Source of the DNA: Triglochin maritima
Lineage: Eukaryota; Streptophyta; Magnoliopsida; Alismatales; Juncaginaceae
Reading direction: 5' to 3'
Assembly: GCA_963682175.1 (NCBI GenBank)
Contig: OY821772.1
Coordinates: forward strand, 46,770,925-46,834,924
Length of the DNA stretch: 64,000 nucleotides
This document shows, piece by piece, positions 1 through 13,314 of this stretch. The notes below the pieces were generated by a model that saw only the letters and a program-made list of their open reading frames with translations, was not told the origin of the DNA and did not search any database. Made by a program: the position numbers and the translations under genes. Within the stretch, counting starts at the first letter, position 1; each line of letters starts with the position of its first letter.

Positions 1-837
1 GTCAAATATGGCTATAACTTAAGTTCACTTAAGTGAACAGTCGAATTAAATTGGGGATCAATCGACCGTTCAGAGGGTTTTAGTCTAGTAAAAGATGGAT
101 CAGTCGAACTAAGCGAATGGTCGATTCGACAGGAAATTTCCAGACACTTCTGGGTTCAAGGAGAAAATGAGTTTCGGTTGACCGAACTCTAGGAGACGTT
201 AGACCGGAAAGTTCCAGAGTGTTCACGATGACTAAGTTTGTTTGATCGGTTGACCGCTAGGAAAATATCGGTCGACCGAAAGTCTGGTAAATTTGGGGTT
301 TTGCGAAATCCGAACGTTGTAGAATAAAACAACTCTAACAATCACTTGACACGCGTAGACTGTCGAACAAAAGGCTCAAACGGTCGATCAGTTCAACACT
401 TAGGCTAACAATATTAACAGACTCAATCGGTCGAATGAAGAACTCGTTCTGGTTGACCGATTTGGCACTGACAGTTCAAGTTTGGTTTAAGTGTTTTCCG
501 ATCGTTGTTTGGGTGATCTATTGAAGTCCAATTGTTGTGAAATTTTGTGTGTGACTTCTATAAGGAACCTAGTGTGTGTTTAATTAGTTTTTAGCTCAAG
601 TATGCTCAAATACACATAGTTTCTAAGACTCAAAACAAATCAAGATTACATGTCTTCAAATGAGTTTTATTACACGTCTTGACTTGATTTCTTTTGTTCC
701 TTGAATTTTGATCACCTGTAGAAGTTAGCACAATACAATATATATGTTATGCAATATGTGTGCTACTCTATATTGATTGTAATTAAGATTAGATTGATTA
801 AATAATCAAAACATAGATTAAGGCCAAAAAACCAACA
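1..837 (-). mobile_element. LTR fragment, left side cut by the window edge
   Basis: The right edge ends in ...CCAACA and is preceded by a stretch resembling the end of the solo LTR at 10792-12462 (both end with GGCCAAAAA/GGTCAAAAA followed by CCAACA), so I place it in the same or a sister family, read on the minus strand. Positions 1-480 contain many CGGTCGACCG-like palindromes, as in that LTR. The start lies outside the window, so neither its length nor a TSD can be tested. Element type is inferred; no coding sequence is visible. Confidence 0.55.
101..280. repeat. Palindrome cluster (CGGTYGACCG type) in LTR U3
   Basis: Decamers related to CGGTCGACCG occur in pairs, for example starts at 175 and 197 and at 246 and 269 (offsets 22 and 23). 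Weaker copies flank them between about 40 and 480. The central CG is often TG or CA, as expected from decay of methylated CpG. Confidence 0.7.
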
Positions 838-3800
838 TGCAACTCTAAACATAACCCCCAAATATTTGCTTTTATCACATTCCAAACCAAGACAAGCAAT
901 TGATCTTTAACAAGGCAAAACAATTAGGAATCACCATTATTACTTTACACAAGACAAACCCAAAAGTTTAAAACGCGAATTACATCTCTTAAACATTTAT
1001 TACTTAAAGAAAAAATTCCTCAAAGAAAAGAAAGATGCCTAGGCTGGAGTAATATAACACACCTATGACTACAATATCAGTCACTCTGAGGACAAGCTTT
1101 TCTCTACTTGCTTCACAAACATTACCAGTGGAATTGAGCAACATCTAGTTTAAATACATTATACTTTTTGTGGTTCAAATCCCCTTAACACTATTTACTT
1201 GTCACCCACTCTCTCACTGGGAGTTTTTCCTTGGATCAAACTTGGATCTTGGAAACCTAATTGGTCTAAGAGAGTGAGAATAGCTTACATGTTTCCTCGA
1301 TGAGACCATAGTAGTAGTAGTAGAAGAAGAAAAGACAACAAGGGAGACGACAGAGAGGCAGCGTGGCAATGAGTCGACGATAGGAGGGTTTGGAGTCAGC
1401 GTTAGGGCTTGCTTTGGATGGAGGGTTAGGAGAATTTTTTTTATATTTATTTGGGTTTGATAAATTGTGATTGGATACAATAATCGAGTCTAAATAATGT
1501 AATCGGGTAATTGGATAGAGTAATCAGATATTGAGCGAAAATGATCAGCTTGTGTTTGGCTCGTTTAGTTCGTCGAGCGGATTTTTTTGCTCGTGTGTTG
1601 TTCATTATTAACCGATTTAAATCTTGATCCGAGCAAAATTGATCGAATATTGAGAGATCCACCAATCCGGAATAAAAGTTTTGGAAGTCGTGGTACCACC
1701 CACACAGAAAGCATCTTCAGTACCGAATTCCTCCGCATATAATTTCAATTTATTTGGACAATGACTTATGGAGCAAAAGTCCAAATCCCTGGAATAAAAT
1801 ATGCAACACAGAGCATTAGGTAATGTCCATTAACACACACACAGTAAGACGAAAAGGCAGAGGCATGTCTCTTGGTTCTAGAGCTACAGAACGGAGATGT
1901 TGTTTGAGACAGACAAGTATTTAGCAACCACAACAATGTATTTGTTTTTGTAGGAATAATATGGCAAGTAGTATCCTATACGGCCAAATCCTGTCTGGAA
2001 TCCCATGGGAAAAAAGATCAGTGGTTGGAGTTTCGAAGCTAACATATTCTACCAACACATTGTGCCACATCTCTCTCGCATGACCAACAAAAACATAAAT
2101 TCCAAATAATGGGTTTATTCTTTGGGATTTCAAAAGTTTCCAATTTTGACTCAACAGTTCAACAGTTATAATTTCTGGTATTTCAACAACAACAAAAAAG
2201 AGGTAAGAATGTTTCTACAATAAGTTTTCTTTGACGAGTTCACATAACACTTGGATAGGCCGCATAAGCCCATGGGCCTATTATTTTCTTATACTATGGG
2301 CTGATTGCGATTACTGGGGGGGGGGGGGAGTACACCAGTCACTAGAGCATCTACAAATTTTTATTCTCTCCTTCATCATTACTAGCCAATAATCTGTTAA
2401 AGCAACCGTCCAAACTTTGGAATAAAGTAAGCAACTCGGATCACATTACACTCCGTCTAACCCTACAAACCAAACAGCAAGTTAAAAAAGGCAGAAGAAT
2501 ATTTTCTTTATCGTACCATGACCAAGGAGAGGCAGGCAGTCTTTAGCAGCCAGAATAATATTATCCCGAAAAATAACATTATTAGGCCAAAACAAAGAAC
2601 AAAGTTGCTCTTAATGTCTGGAGCAGCACGATAAAGGAAGGTCAATGGTTGGCTGAATCAAATCTAATGTCGGCACCAACTCAATCTAATGGTCCCAAAC
2701 ATGCTAATTCCTTGCTAACTGCTAACTGCACGACGTTATGATAAATTAAAAATAAAACATCTTACATTTTAGCTCATATTATTATTAGAAAGAAAAAATA
2801 AGATTCATATTTTTATTTCCCAAGATGGTATGACTGTGAGAAACATCAACACTAGCATGAATCATTCAAATTAATTCTGGAAGGTAATGTTGTCACAAAC
2901 CATTTAATGCGAGATATTATGCGTTAACACGTTTAAGTTGATATTTATTTAGGGAACATGAGCCTTTTCGTATAGTACTTAACTGGCTCTGTGCATGCAC
3001 GTCAGCCTCGAATAATTTGGTGGACATAACTAAAGAATCATATATATATATATATATATATATATAACAAAAATAACATTGTCTTCATAATAAGCGTCGA
3101 AATGGAATCCGACCCATTTAAGAGGCCTACAACTAAAACCCAAAGACAAGATGATAACTTATAATTTAGACAAGGATCCAAGTGAATAGGGGCCCAGAGG
3201 TTGGATGGACATGGTTGGGTGGTAGCATATGACCTTAAGTTAGGGACATCTGTCTACCAACAGTGACACCATTTACCAAAGAGAAATGGGCATTGCACCT
3301 TGTCTGAGGGGATACTCTGATTGATTCCCTTTCCACCTCGCAGTGAATCCCAGGATTCATGCTTTTTTCCTGGGATTTTATATATCTAAATTAATGTACT
3401 TTTGGAGGAGTAAATGAATGCTGAAGAGATTTAGAAAATGATGTGTAATAATGACAGACATCCATTTCATCGGCTTCTCCTTGTCATGAATCTACCATGT
3501 ATACTTGGAGTTCAATTTGCTACAAGTGCTTGCAAGCTAGTTGAGTGTGTTTCTCCTTAATTCTAATCATTCACCCATGATATTACCTTCCACCTTTTTC
3601 TCCACTTATATTTGACATATATTGAAAAATTTCTTCCAAATGATTATGATGGCTTAAAGTTTCTTGCACTAAAACGTATACTATTTGGAACGTATAAGCA
3701 AGTAAACGCATTACCTGATATTCATTTATAAGATATATACATGTCCTTTTTTTTGCAATTTGTATATCCTGTGAAGTCCTTAAGAGTCGAGATTAATTTT

Positions 3801-5930
3801 TTTATTCAAAATGGACTGTATTGAAAATGGTGACAAAATACTAAAATAGTTTCCCATCGTTCAAAATTCAAGTCCTATGACGTTACATAAGAGTTGTATT
3901 CATTATCTTGCCCCTAACCGGTTTAAAAATCTAGAGGATGGTAGAACAACTAAATAAGTTTTATGATTCCGTTACTATTTGATTGGACCATGGGTATGTG
4001 ACTACAACTTATAATTCCACTCACGCACACAGAAGTATGGGTATGTGACTACAAAATAGACACAAAATAATTCCACTCACGCACACAGAACTCAAACTCA
4101 AATTCGAAATGCATGGCACAGTATAACAGAATCGTATCCACCAACTCTTGCCTGATTGCTTACAATTAAATATAAGGAACAGAACAACATGCACATCTCT
4201 AAGAACAATTAAGTAATAACATTCTGGTAAAATGTAATTTTTTTTGTGAAGTGGGCCCACAGGGGTTACTTGTTAGTTGTTACGTGGGCTTCTAACGGTC
4301 GCATGAAACAAGAAAAGAACCCAAAGCATGAAGATGGGGAATATCAGATGTTTCGATTCATGTTACTGCAACAATCCAATTGGAGAAGACAGAGATATGT
4401 TGCGGTGAGCTCGACAGACAGCAACGAGAGATAACAAAAATAATAATAAGAGGGGAGAAAGTTTAATTATTTGAGTATATAAAAAAATTATGATACGTAG
4501 ATATATATAACATAACAAAACATAGGATGATTTACTGCACTCAATTGCAGAAAGTGCACGCGCAGGGAATGTCCTCCATTCCCTCCAATAATTATATCAC
4601 TCTTTTACTAACTTTAACAACGACATCATTAGAAGCATAACCGGAAGCAAACATGTCATGTGCATATGACACCAAACACTAACCCCCATGCCTCCTTCGA
4701 CTTCCCAATCGCACCTCTCGGTTAATAGGGTCTGGGTTGCTATTATTAGATTAGATGGATGGAAGGGTGAGGATGGGCAGATGGATGGAAGAAGCCCAGC
4801 ACAAGAGAGTGGGCAGCAACAGTCCACCCAACTTTAATCATCCCTTTCACTCACTCTGTCTGTCGTCTATGTTTCGTTTTCATTTTTATTTCTTCCAGTG
4901 GGCTACAGCCACAGCAAAAAGGAAGAGCATAAGTCCCCACTATTCTTGTACTATAAAAAAGTGAACTCGGATTTTTGTTTATTAAAAATGTATATTGCAC
5001 TAATACCTTTTGTTTTATCATTTTTGCATTGAAATAAGCCATAGAAGCTACCAATTTGTATGCTTGAATGCATACTATTATGTCACATATACTCTTCAAT
5101 TATATTATTTAGTTTACACTTTTAATCTGTTCATTTATTGGATCATGTCACGACACGTATACCGTTGCTTTTGCTCTAACATTGCAACATTTTGACCTTA
5201 TTTCAAGAGTCCATGATCTACTTTAGGATAGTAATTCAATCAACACATGTGCAAGTGGTTTAATACTTGTTTTTATCCATATGTAACATGGAGACATATG
5301 GTTAGAATCCCAATTCCACAATCTAGATCCCTCATTCTTTGCACTAATTGATTTACCTACAACTTTGTTACTATAGTACCACCTCTTTTAGAATATTAAA
5401 ATCATATCACTTAGAGACATTTATATTTACATTAAGTTGACCTTAAAAGTTAAAACCAACGGTCATAAGATCAATGATTCTTAGCATGAGCAAAGAGACC
5501 CATGGTTATAAATCTAATATATGTTGGGGTGACATGACAAATTTATTAATTAAATGAAAGAAATTTAGAAGAAAAAAATGTGAACAACAAATCAAACGAA
5601 ATTGGAAATATGTTCCTGTAAAACCACGGATATTCGAAGCCACAAAGTAAAGGAAACCCTCCTATTTCTGAAATCAATTTTTTAGGCAGGTTCAATTTCT
5701 TAGAAGACGAGGTCCTAAAAACGGAAACGAAGGGGTGCCCATGCAAAAATCCTCACAACACAAACGAGAAGAAAGAGAAAGGAGTGAAAGAAAAGAAAGT
5801 CCAAGGAGAAGCAGCAAAACCAGAAGAGCTGGAAAGATGGAAGTGGGCGTGGGGGGGAGACTTTAAAATGCTCCCGAGGAAGAGAGAGGCAAGCACATGC
5901 ATGTAGGCTTTCCCAACATATCAAATCTCT
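838..5930. other. Intergenic region upstream of the PIN gene
   Basis: No ORF here has a recognisable domain, and the open frames are short and unconserved in appearance. Visible landmarks are a 13-base G run at 2316-2328, a (TA)n microsatellite at 3041-3066 and a local duplication at about 3991-4094 in which a phrase beginning GGGTATGTGACTAC is followed twice by the same ATTCCACTCACGCACACAGA segment. The distal promoter of the PIN gene presumably lies at the right-hand end, but no element can be assigned with confidence. Confidence 0.6.
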
Positions 5931-5938
5931 TTGATTTC

Positions 5939-6299
5939 TCTCCTCCTCCTCCTCCTCCTCCTCCTCTACCTCCCCGCCACGGCCACCAGCAGCACCACCT
6001 CTCTTCCACACCAACCACTCATTTTAAAAAAAACATAAACCTCAAACTCCTCAACCCAACCCCCTCCCTTTTTATATTTATTATTATTATATTAAACAAA
6101 GAAACACAGAGACGTTTGTTTGTGGGTTGGGAGTCCGCAACTCCCCATGCTCCGGTAACTCCACTCCTGTTCGCTCCATACAATACCACCACACATGCTC
6201 CTACACCTCGAATCCCTCACTCCTCCTCCTACTCCACCCTCTTATTATTAGTATCACTCTTACATCTCTTCTTTCCTAGCAACCCAAACCAGTTGAAAG
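5939..6299 (+). promoter_or_regulatory. Putative core promoter and 5' UTR of the PIN1-type gene
   Basis: The 360 bases before the PIN start codon include a CTC/TCC microsatellite (5939-5970), several C/T-rich blocks and an AT-rich TTTATATTTA near 6071 that could act as a TATA element. Pyrimidine-rich microsatellites are common in plant 5' UTRs. A long open frame (5897-6385) runs through this stretch and overlaps the true start, but its proline- and histidine-rich product looks like simple sequence. The transcription start cannot be fixed from sequence alone. Confidence 0.4.
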
Positions 6300-9046
6300 A
6301 TGATCACCTTGGTCGACTTCTACCACGTCATGACGGCCATGGTGCCGCTCTACGTGGCGATGATGCTCGCTTACGGGTCGGTTAAGTGGTGGAAGATTTT
6401 CACTCCCGACCAGTGCTCAGGCATCAACCGCTTCGTCGCTCTCTTCGCTGTGCCACTCCTCTCCTTCCACTTCATCGCCCAAAATAACCCTTACACCATG
6501 AGCTTCCGCTTCATAGCCGCCGATACGCTCCAGAAGCTGATCGTTCTGGCAATACTCACCGTCTGGACGAAGCTGAGCAGCAGGGGGAGTTTGGACTGGA
6601 CTATAACTCTCTTCTCTCTCTCCACCCTTCCCAACACCCTCGTCATGGGGATTCCTCTCCTCAAAGGCATGTACGGGGAATTCTCCGGGAGTTTGATGGT
6701 CCAGATTGTTGTGCTCCAGTGCATCATCTGGTACACCCTCATGCTTTTCCTCTTCGAGTTTCGTGCCGCCCGGATGCTTATTACCGAGCAGTTCCCTGAC
6801 TCCGCTGGTGCTATTGCGTCCATTGTTGTTGATCCCGACGTCATGTCGCTCGACGGCGGTCGCGACGCGATTGAGACCGAAGCCGAGGTTAAGGAGGACG
6901 GTAAGCTCCACGTCGTCGTCCGCCGCTCCAACGCATCTCGCTCCGATATTTACTCTAGAAGGTCGATGGGATTCTCCGCTACTACGCCGAGACCGTCCAA
7001 TCTTACCAACGCCGAGATTTACTCGCTGCAGTCGTCCAGGAACCCGACGCCGAGGGGGTCCAGTTTTAACCATAATGACTTTTACTCCATGGTTGGTGGA
7101 CGGAGCTCAAACTTCGGTTCCGGTGATGTGTACGGGATGGCGGCGTCGAGGGGGCCCACACCAAGACCGTCTAATTATTATGAGGAAGAGTCTGCCGTTG
7201 GTGCCGCCGGGAAAGGCAGGTTTCATTACCATCTTCCGGTTACGGCACCGAATCAGCCACCTCAGGCTGCCGCAATGCATTATCCGGCGCCCAATCCAGG
7301 CGTCTTCTCGCCCACCGGTGGGGCGCCGAAGGCGAATACGGTTTCTACTCTGCAGGGTGCAGGGAGTGGTGGTACCGCCGGCGTGGCTACGGCTGCCGGT
7401 GGGAAGAAGGTTAATGGACAGGTGGCGAAAGCGGAAGAAGGTGGTGGTGGGAGGGATTTACACATGTTCGTTTGGAGTTCGAGTGCTTCTCCGGTTTCGG
7501 ATGTGTTCGGTGGACACCAGGAGTACGGTCTCGGTGCGGCCGATGCCGTTGCTTCCGCTGGTGGAGCTCCGGTTAAGGAAGTCAAAATGGTGGTTTCCCC
7601 AAGCAAAGGTAATTAAGTTGGTTTGATCAAGTTGAGTACTTGTTAATTACAAATGTTTTCTTGAATTTTAATTGTGTTGGCTTTAGACGGGCGGAGAAGT
7701 AGGGAGGAGTACTTAGAAAGAGATGAGTTCAGTTTCGGCAACAAAGGCCCCAAAGACGGCGGTGTTTCGGAAGAGCTGATGCAACAGCAAGGAGTGCACA
7801 ACAGCAGCAGCAGCAGCAAAGCCCTGATGGACGATGGTAAGCCTCCTCCGGTAGGCGGACCGAAAGCCATGCCACCTACCAGCGTCATGACAAGGCTCAT
7901 TTTGATCATGGTCTGGAGAAAGCTGATCAGGAACCCCAACACCTACTCCAGCTTAATCGGACTCACTTGGTCACTAGTCTCATTCAGGTCACTTGAACTA
8001 TTCTTTTTGGTTGTTTGGTGAAATCCAGTAACATTCGATTCCAATTCCCACATCGCACGTTGTTGGGGCGTTACCCGAATCATAAATGTTTGTTGGATTT
8101 GGTTGCAGGTGGCACGTTGAGATGCCGGCAATTATAGCAAAATCCATCTCCATACTGTCGGATGCAGGGCTGGGAATGGCAATGTTCAGTCTTGGTCGGT
8201 ATCCCACTCTTGCAAATTTTACCCTTTCATTTCATTTCGTTTCCTCGCGTCACTCTCTTTAACACAAACAACCAATTTTAACTCCCACTGCACGACATTC
8301 CCACATTGGTTGATCATTTATTAAGACAATTGATTGATTATTTGTTTGTCCGAAAACAAAAATAGGGCTGTTTATGGCGCTGCAACCGCGGATCATAGCA
8401 TGTGGGAATTCTGTGGCGACGTTTGCCATGGCCGTGAGGTTTCTCGCAGGTCCAGCTGTGATGGCCATTGCTTCAATTCCCATTGGATTGCGTGGTGTTC
8501 TCTTACGTGTCGCCATCGTACAGGTCCCTTGTCTACCCGCATTTATTCTGTCATCTCTTCCTTTCCATCCATCTCGTCACGTCTCACCAAATCCTTTTTG
8601 TTCGTTCCAGGCGGCTCTGCCACAGGGTATTGTTCCCTTTGTGTTCGCTAAGGAGTACAATCTGCACCCTCAGATCCTCAGTACAGCGTAAGCATTTCGT
8701 CACATTCCAGTACATATTTGACATTCAACTTCAAAAATTACGTTTCACACAATTATAATATGATAATTTTATTAGTAACTTTTATTTTAATAAAAAAAGC
8801 ATTACTCACAATGTGAGTTTGTTCAATACTTAATTGGGTAGAGTTGGGGACACGGGTTTGATCTCTTACCTTCGTAACAACCAGATAGCCCACTTAAATA
8901 ATTGAAACGAACTCTACCATTTGTATATAAAAAAAGGATTTCCATAAGGTTTTAATTTTATTTAATGTTTTTGATGCAGTGTTATATTTGGGATGCTGAT
9001 AGCACTGCCAATTACTCTGGTGTACTACATACTGTTGGGCATCTAA
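6300..9046 (+). CDS. PIN1: PIN1-type auxin efflux carrier, six exons, 665 aa
   Basis: Exons are 6300-7608, 7687-7987, 8109-8194, 8366-8523, 8611-8687 and 8980-9046. All introns are GT-AG and the spliced length is 1998 nt, divisible by three. The product is a plasma-membrane auxin exporter with N-terminal helices (about residues 1-160), a long hydrophilic loop, and C-terminal helices ending in YYILLGI. PIN1 identity rests on the start [20 protein letters not shown], the [18 protein letters not shown] block and the loop motif [18 protein letters not shown]. Three TPRXS phosphosites (serines 233, 254 and 291) match the kinase sites of Arabidopsis PIN1, and NPNTY is present in the loop-proximal C-terminal part. 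It is slightly longer than Arabidopsis PIN1 (622 aa) because of loop insertions. The exons are much richer in GC than the flanks. No disabling change is seen, so it is probably functional. A PIN1 paralogue such as PIN1b/c cannot be excluded. Confidence 0.96.
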
Positions 9047-10464
9047 GAAGAGTCTACAGATGACTTAAGCACATCTCTATCAAATCTTAGTCAAGTTGAC
9101 CGGACCATGCTTGGTCTTACATGTTCTGTTATCCAGTGGGAAACGCTTTTGAACAAATCTGGTGGTGGATTATGGGAGGAAGATAAGGTTTTAGGCTAGA
9201 AAGGGAATTATTATATAAGCAGTGGAGCACTGTGTGCATGTATTTGTGTTTTTCTTTTCTTTTTTTGGGTTTAATCTTGGGTTTGGAGGGAAGAAAGGCA
9301 GAGATGTAAATTTCTATGTGTTCATTTTCTACATCCACTCTACCAAATGGAATGATGCAGTTGGTTATTTTGTCTTGTTTGGTTTTGTTTCTCGATCATT
9401 AATGAGTGGCCAAAACATGCACTGTTGGATTGGTTTAGAGCTATCCAACTAGCAACAGTGGACAAGAGGCAACCACTTGTAAAATAGTTGGAATTAATGA
9501 GCACACATGTAGTGGATATGAAGTGAGTTGAATTGATTTGTAATGGAAAAGTGAGCCTTTTGATCGCCTTGCCTTTCCATTGGAGAAAATGCCGGATGCT
9601 TTCTGGCTTTCCGCAATGGAAATCCGTAAAAAAGCAGAGTGGGTAATAAAGATTGTTCCTTGGACTCTGTGTTTACAGGTGGACCTTAGAATCCGTTCCA
9701 AACTAAATGAACTGTATTTTTTATTTAGGTTACCGAGGGGTGAGAAAATATATTCTTTCCTTGAATACAACAATTATCTCTCCATTTTTTAATTTTTTTA
9801 AGAAAACTAAGTGTTGGCCGTGGATTTAGTTATTGTTGATTTTCAGATGTTGAAATTCTGAAATAAATTTGTTTTCTTTTAAACAATATTCGAACCGCCG
9901 TTGGGATGGTTTATTGCCAAGTTTTTATTCAAATTCAAGAAGATGATTAATTCAGTAGTCTTTTGGGTCTACTTGTTGTATGTTACATATTGATTTTTGT
10001 TTTGCTTCGTTTGTAATACATGGATGTGTTTGGGTCTGTTGCTAGTTTAATGGTGGTTAATTTTGTTCAAAAACTTATTTTAGTTTTACAGTGGTATTTG
10101 ACCTAGTTGTGATAGCCACGTATAAATATTTTTCTTTCCAAAAGACTTGCTTTTGCAATGCACTAATGTTTGAATTCACAATATTTGAAGCAACTAAAGG
10201 TAATCGGAGCATTTGACATTATTTGGTTACACGAATGAACAACTTTTATAATTTCTGGTAAATTTCAGCAGTAACCACAAATAGTCGAAATTATTTTCTA
10301 TCAAATTCCAATAGCAATCACAAAAAATAAAAAATAGTCAAAAGGAAAATTAATTCGGTTAGATTCATTTTCCATTAATTTTGACTCTAAGAATTCATTT
10401 TCCACTGATTTCTTTGGCACAACCTGTGTTGCCGATGAAGTGAGCCAATGCAGTGTTGGCCAGA
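9047..10464. other. 3' UTR and downstream flank of the PIN gene
   Basis: The first 200-300 bases are probably the 3' UTR (T-rich, for example around 9240-9265), although no single polyadenylation signal stands out. The rest is AT-rich DNA with no recognisable gene. The outer solo LTR of the nested cluster begins just beyond it, so the insertion nest lies about 1.4 kb from the PIN stop codon. Confidence 0.5.
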
Positions 10465-10791
10465 GGTGGTGTAACATCCCCGAACAGTGGAAAATTTAAA
10501 AATCAATGAAACACGAGGATAAAAAACCATCAAGAGTGATGACATTACTCGAAGAAATACTCAAATATATCTGGCGCACCATATTACATAAGAGTTTGTC
10601 AAAAGAGTGATTACATCTAATACGAAAAACATAATACATGTAATCACGACAACCTAAAATAGGCAGACAACAAGATCCAGTCCCAAAGTGCAATCTCCCT
10701 CGGTCACCACCCGTCGGAACCTAACGCGGTCCTGAAAATAAACATAACAACAATGCCTAAGTTTCCATAAGGAAACCCCGTATGACAAACT

Positions 10792-12462
10792 TGTAAGTTA
10801 ATCGGTCACTAATCTAGAGGGGGGTGAATAAATTATCTCCTAATTTTCTTAAACAATTGCACAATTAAAACAATAAGGGAAAGAATGCAAACCACAAGAT
10901 GACTCCGGAGATTTATAGAGGTTCGATCACACCACCGTGATCTAGTCCTCTCCTCAAGTTCCGATCGATCCTCCGATCCCTACTCGAGAATTCACTATTA
11001 TCTTCGTTCCCAGTCGAAGATAAACCCTCTTACAATCGGAGCCTTGCGAACACCCTCGCCTTGCTCGAATCTCCTCTCACAACCCGAGAGGGTGCTTCCT
11101 CGAAGCTTTACAACACAATGGAAATTGAAAGTGTTTGTTGAACTCTAACTTGAATGCACTCAAGGATATGATTTAAGCTTGGAGTGAATTTAGTGGAAGT
11201 ATGAGAGTTGGTGGAGCTTTGAAGGCTTGAAGATTGAGAGCACAAGAATATGATTGATATTTTGCAAGTAAGGTAGTGAATGTGTCTCTTAAGTGAAGCT
11301 TATATAGCCTTCAAAACAAATAGAGCCGTTATGGTGAGTTGGTGAGGATTGGACAAAGTGAAAACAAGATGTGACTTAAGCTCGGGCAGAAATCGAGACA
11401 GGTTCGGTCGACCGTTGGAAACACGGTATTCCGAAGTAGTGGTCAGAAACAAGAACTCGGTTAACCGAATATAGGTCGGATAACCGTTTACCAACTACCA
11501 GTAGCTTTTTCCAAATATCGGATAATTGATTTCGGTTGACCGAGATCACTTCGGTGCACCGTTCAAGAGTGGACAGTAAAGATTTGGTGTGACTCGGTGA
11601 TCATGTTCGGTAGACCGTGATATGTTCGGTAGACCGATACATGTGCAGGTTTTCAGCTGACATTGTATGAGAAATTGGTTTATCGATAACGGTCGAAATA
11701 TTACGTGGAAAAATAGCCGTTATGATCATACATATACCAATGCTTCGGTAATCCGAAGATCTATCGGTAGTCCGGTATGGAAGTTTCAAGGATATGGCTA
11801 AACGACAAAATATAGGTCTGGTGGAGTTAGTTGTGCCACGTGGGCCAATAAGATGAAGTCGTTTTTAGGCCAAAAGACACATAGAAGTTCGGATGACTGA
11901 TTACTCTTCGGAAGACCGAATAGAGATGTCCAGGGAATTATTCGAAGCTACTGGGAATGGGGACACGGTCGACCGGATAAGGTTCGGTACTCCGAAACAA
12001 GGATTCCAGGAGATCAAGTTTTCTACTGACTCTAGGAGACGGTTGACCGATTATGTTGCGGTACACCGAAACAAAGGTTCCAGGAGATAAGAGTTTACTG
12101 ACTCTATAGGGAACGGTTCACCGAGAGACACTCGGTTATCCGTTGTGAACCTGGTTCGGTAATCCGATAAGGTAACGGTCGACCGAGATAGACGGGTTTA
12201 TCCTTTCGTGCATCAAGTGTACATTTGATCCTATAACTCAAATAAATGGAAAATTACATATGAAATCCTTGAGCTTTGATTACAAGTCTTGAGCCTTGAT
12301 CTTGAAGTTGATTAGTCCATTGGTTTGATCACCAACATTGTTAGGAATACACAATATCTTTGCAATTTGATAATATGATTTGTGTGATGTTGTAATTGAA
12401 GTTATGCATAATAGTAGTTTGTTAACCATCAAAATTAAGATTAAATGGTCAAAAAGCCAACA
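10792..12462 (-). mobile_element. Solo LTR, 1671 bp, TSD AAACT
   Basis: On the minus strand it runs from TGTTGGCTTTTTGACC to ...GATTAACTTACA. Exact 5-bp TSDs AAACT lie at 10787-10791 and 12463-12467, and removing the element with one TSD restores an uninterrupted outer LTR. There is no internal coding region, so it is a solo LTR. A minus-strand TATA-like box (TATATAA) covers about 11300-11306, so the palindrome cluster at 11405-12185 lies upstream of it, in U3. The part after the TATA contains a block near 10810-11100 with GAGGGGGGTGAATAAATTA, a phrase common at the 3' end of such plant LTRs. Confidence 0.88.
11405..12185. repeat. Ten palindrome pairs at exact 19-bp register
   Basis: Decamers of form CGGNNNNCCG (or one change) start at 11405/11424, 11458/11477, 11533/11552, 11608/11627, 11746/11765, 11890/11909, 11966/11985, 12040/12059, 12114/12133 and 12157/12176. 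Every pair is offset by exactly 19 bp. Successive pairs are often 74-76 bp apart, so the cluster is also a degenerate tandem repeat. Central four bases vary (TCGA, TTAA, TGCA, TAGA, TAAT and others) while the CGG and CCG ends persist. Confidence 0.85.
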
Positions 12463-12574
12463 AAACTCACCTATATGCTCTATCATACCAGTATAGCATG
12501 TCATCAAATACAAAGCAGTAAAACAAATTCTCAGTTTCTCACCAAGGCCAAACCGAATATCCGTTCTACGATCG

Positions 12575-12745
12575 TTCCCGCTGCCACACAGGCCCTGCGG
12601 TCTACAACCGCCACCGCTGCCACACAGGCCCAACGGTCCACAACCGCCACCGCTGCCACACAGGCCAACGGTACACAACATCACCGCCGCCACACAGGTC
12701 GCACGGTCCACAACCACCAATGCCACACAGGCCACACGGTCCACA
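12575..12745. repeat. GC-rich minisatellite (GCTGCCACACAGGCC units)
   Basis: About five units of 33-36 bp share GCCACACAGG followed by CACGGTCCACAACC-like spacers. Similar GCCGCCACACAAGCC units reappear at about 23020-23110 on the far side of the copia solo LTR, so the array belongs to the outer LTR and was split by that insertion. Open frames over it are by-products of the repeat. Confidence 0.7.
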
Positions 12746-13314
12746 CATCGGGTCTCCGTAGAGACCTACCGTAGGCACATACGGTCTAGCAGACAGTACG
12801 CAACACATCCCCATACACGACTACACAAGCCAAGTGATCGGTGAGGAGGCGTTCACACTTCCGCGTAGGTAGAATCAGATCTGAAAACATCGTGGTCCAC
12901 CACCACAACAACGTAGTCGTCGCTCATGTCGGTCCATCACCGGCGCCACACAGACCGCACGGTATCTCACTCGATAGGTGCCCAATCGAGTGTAGGATTT
13001 CGTGTCCCTATGTATGTATATATTTAAAAAAAATTAATACAACATACAAGATCAATTTTCATATTTTCAACAATTTCTATGTACATTATTTTGTGTTTAT
13101 TCTAATAACATGCAACCCTACATTTATTGAAATAAACCACAAAGGTAGAATCATACCTAAAGGTTCTCTAAAACCTTTTGAAGATCCGGAGTTGCGTTGC
13201 ACGTTGTGTCGTCCACGGATTTGCCTCCGAGTGTTCACCAAACTCTAAACAATATTAGAGAGAAAGAAGCTAGTTAATCAATCTCTAATAAGGCTTAGAA
13301 TCTAGCTAATAACC

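Noticed and set aside
5897..6385. 162-codon open frame before and across the PIN start
   Set aside because: Its product is low-complexity (poly-Pro, His-rich) and follows from the CTC/TCC microsatellite and C-rich 5' UTR; the PIN frame that overlaps it is certain.
7609..7616. PIN reading frame running on to a stop after GN at 7616
   Set aside because: GT at 7609 is a good donor, and joining to 7687 restores the expected FSFGNKG and later membrane segments.
6706..7626. 306-codon frame overlapping PIN exon 1
   Set aside because: It is the +2 shadow of a GC-rich exon; no domain, and the PIN frame has clear conservation.
12280..12814. Open frames over the CCACACAGGCC minisatellite
   Set aside because: The repetitive proteins (CGSGGGCGPLGLCGSGGG type) are by-products of a GC-rich tandem repeat.
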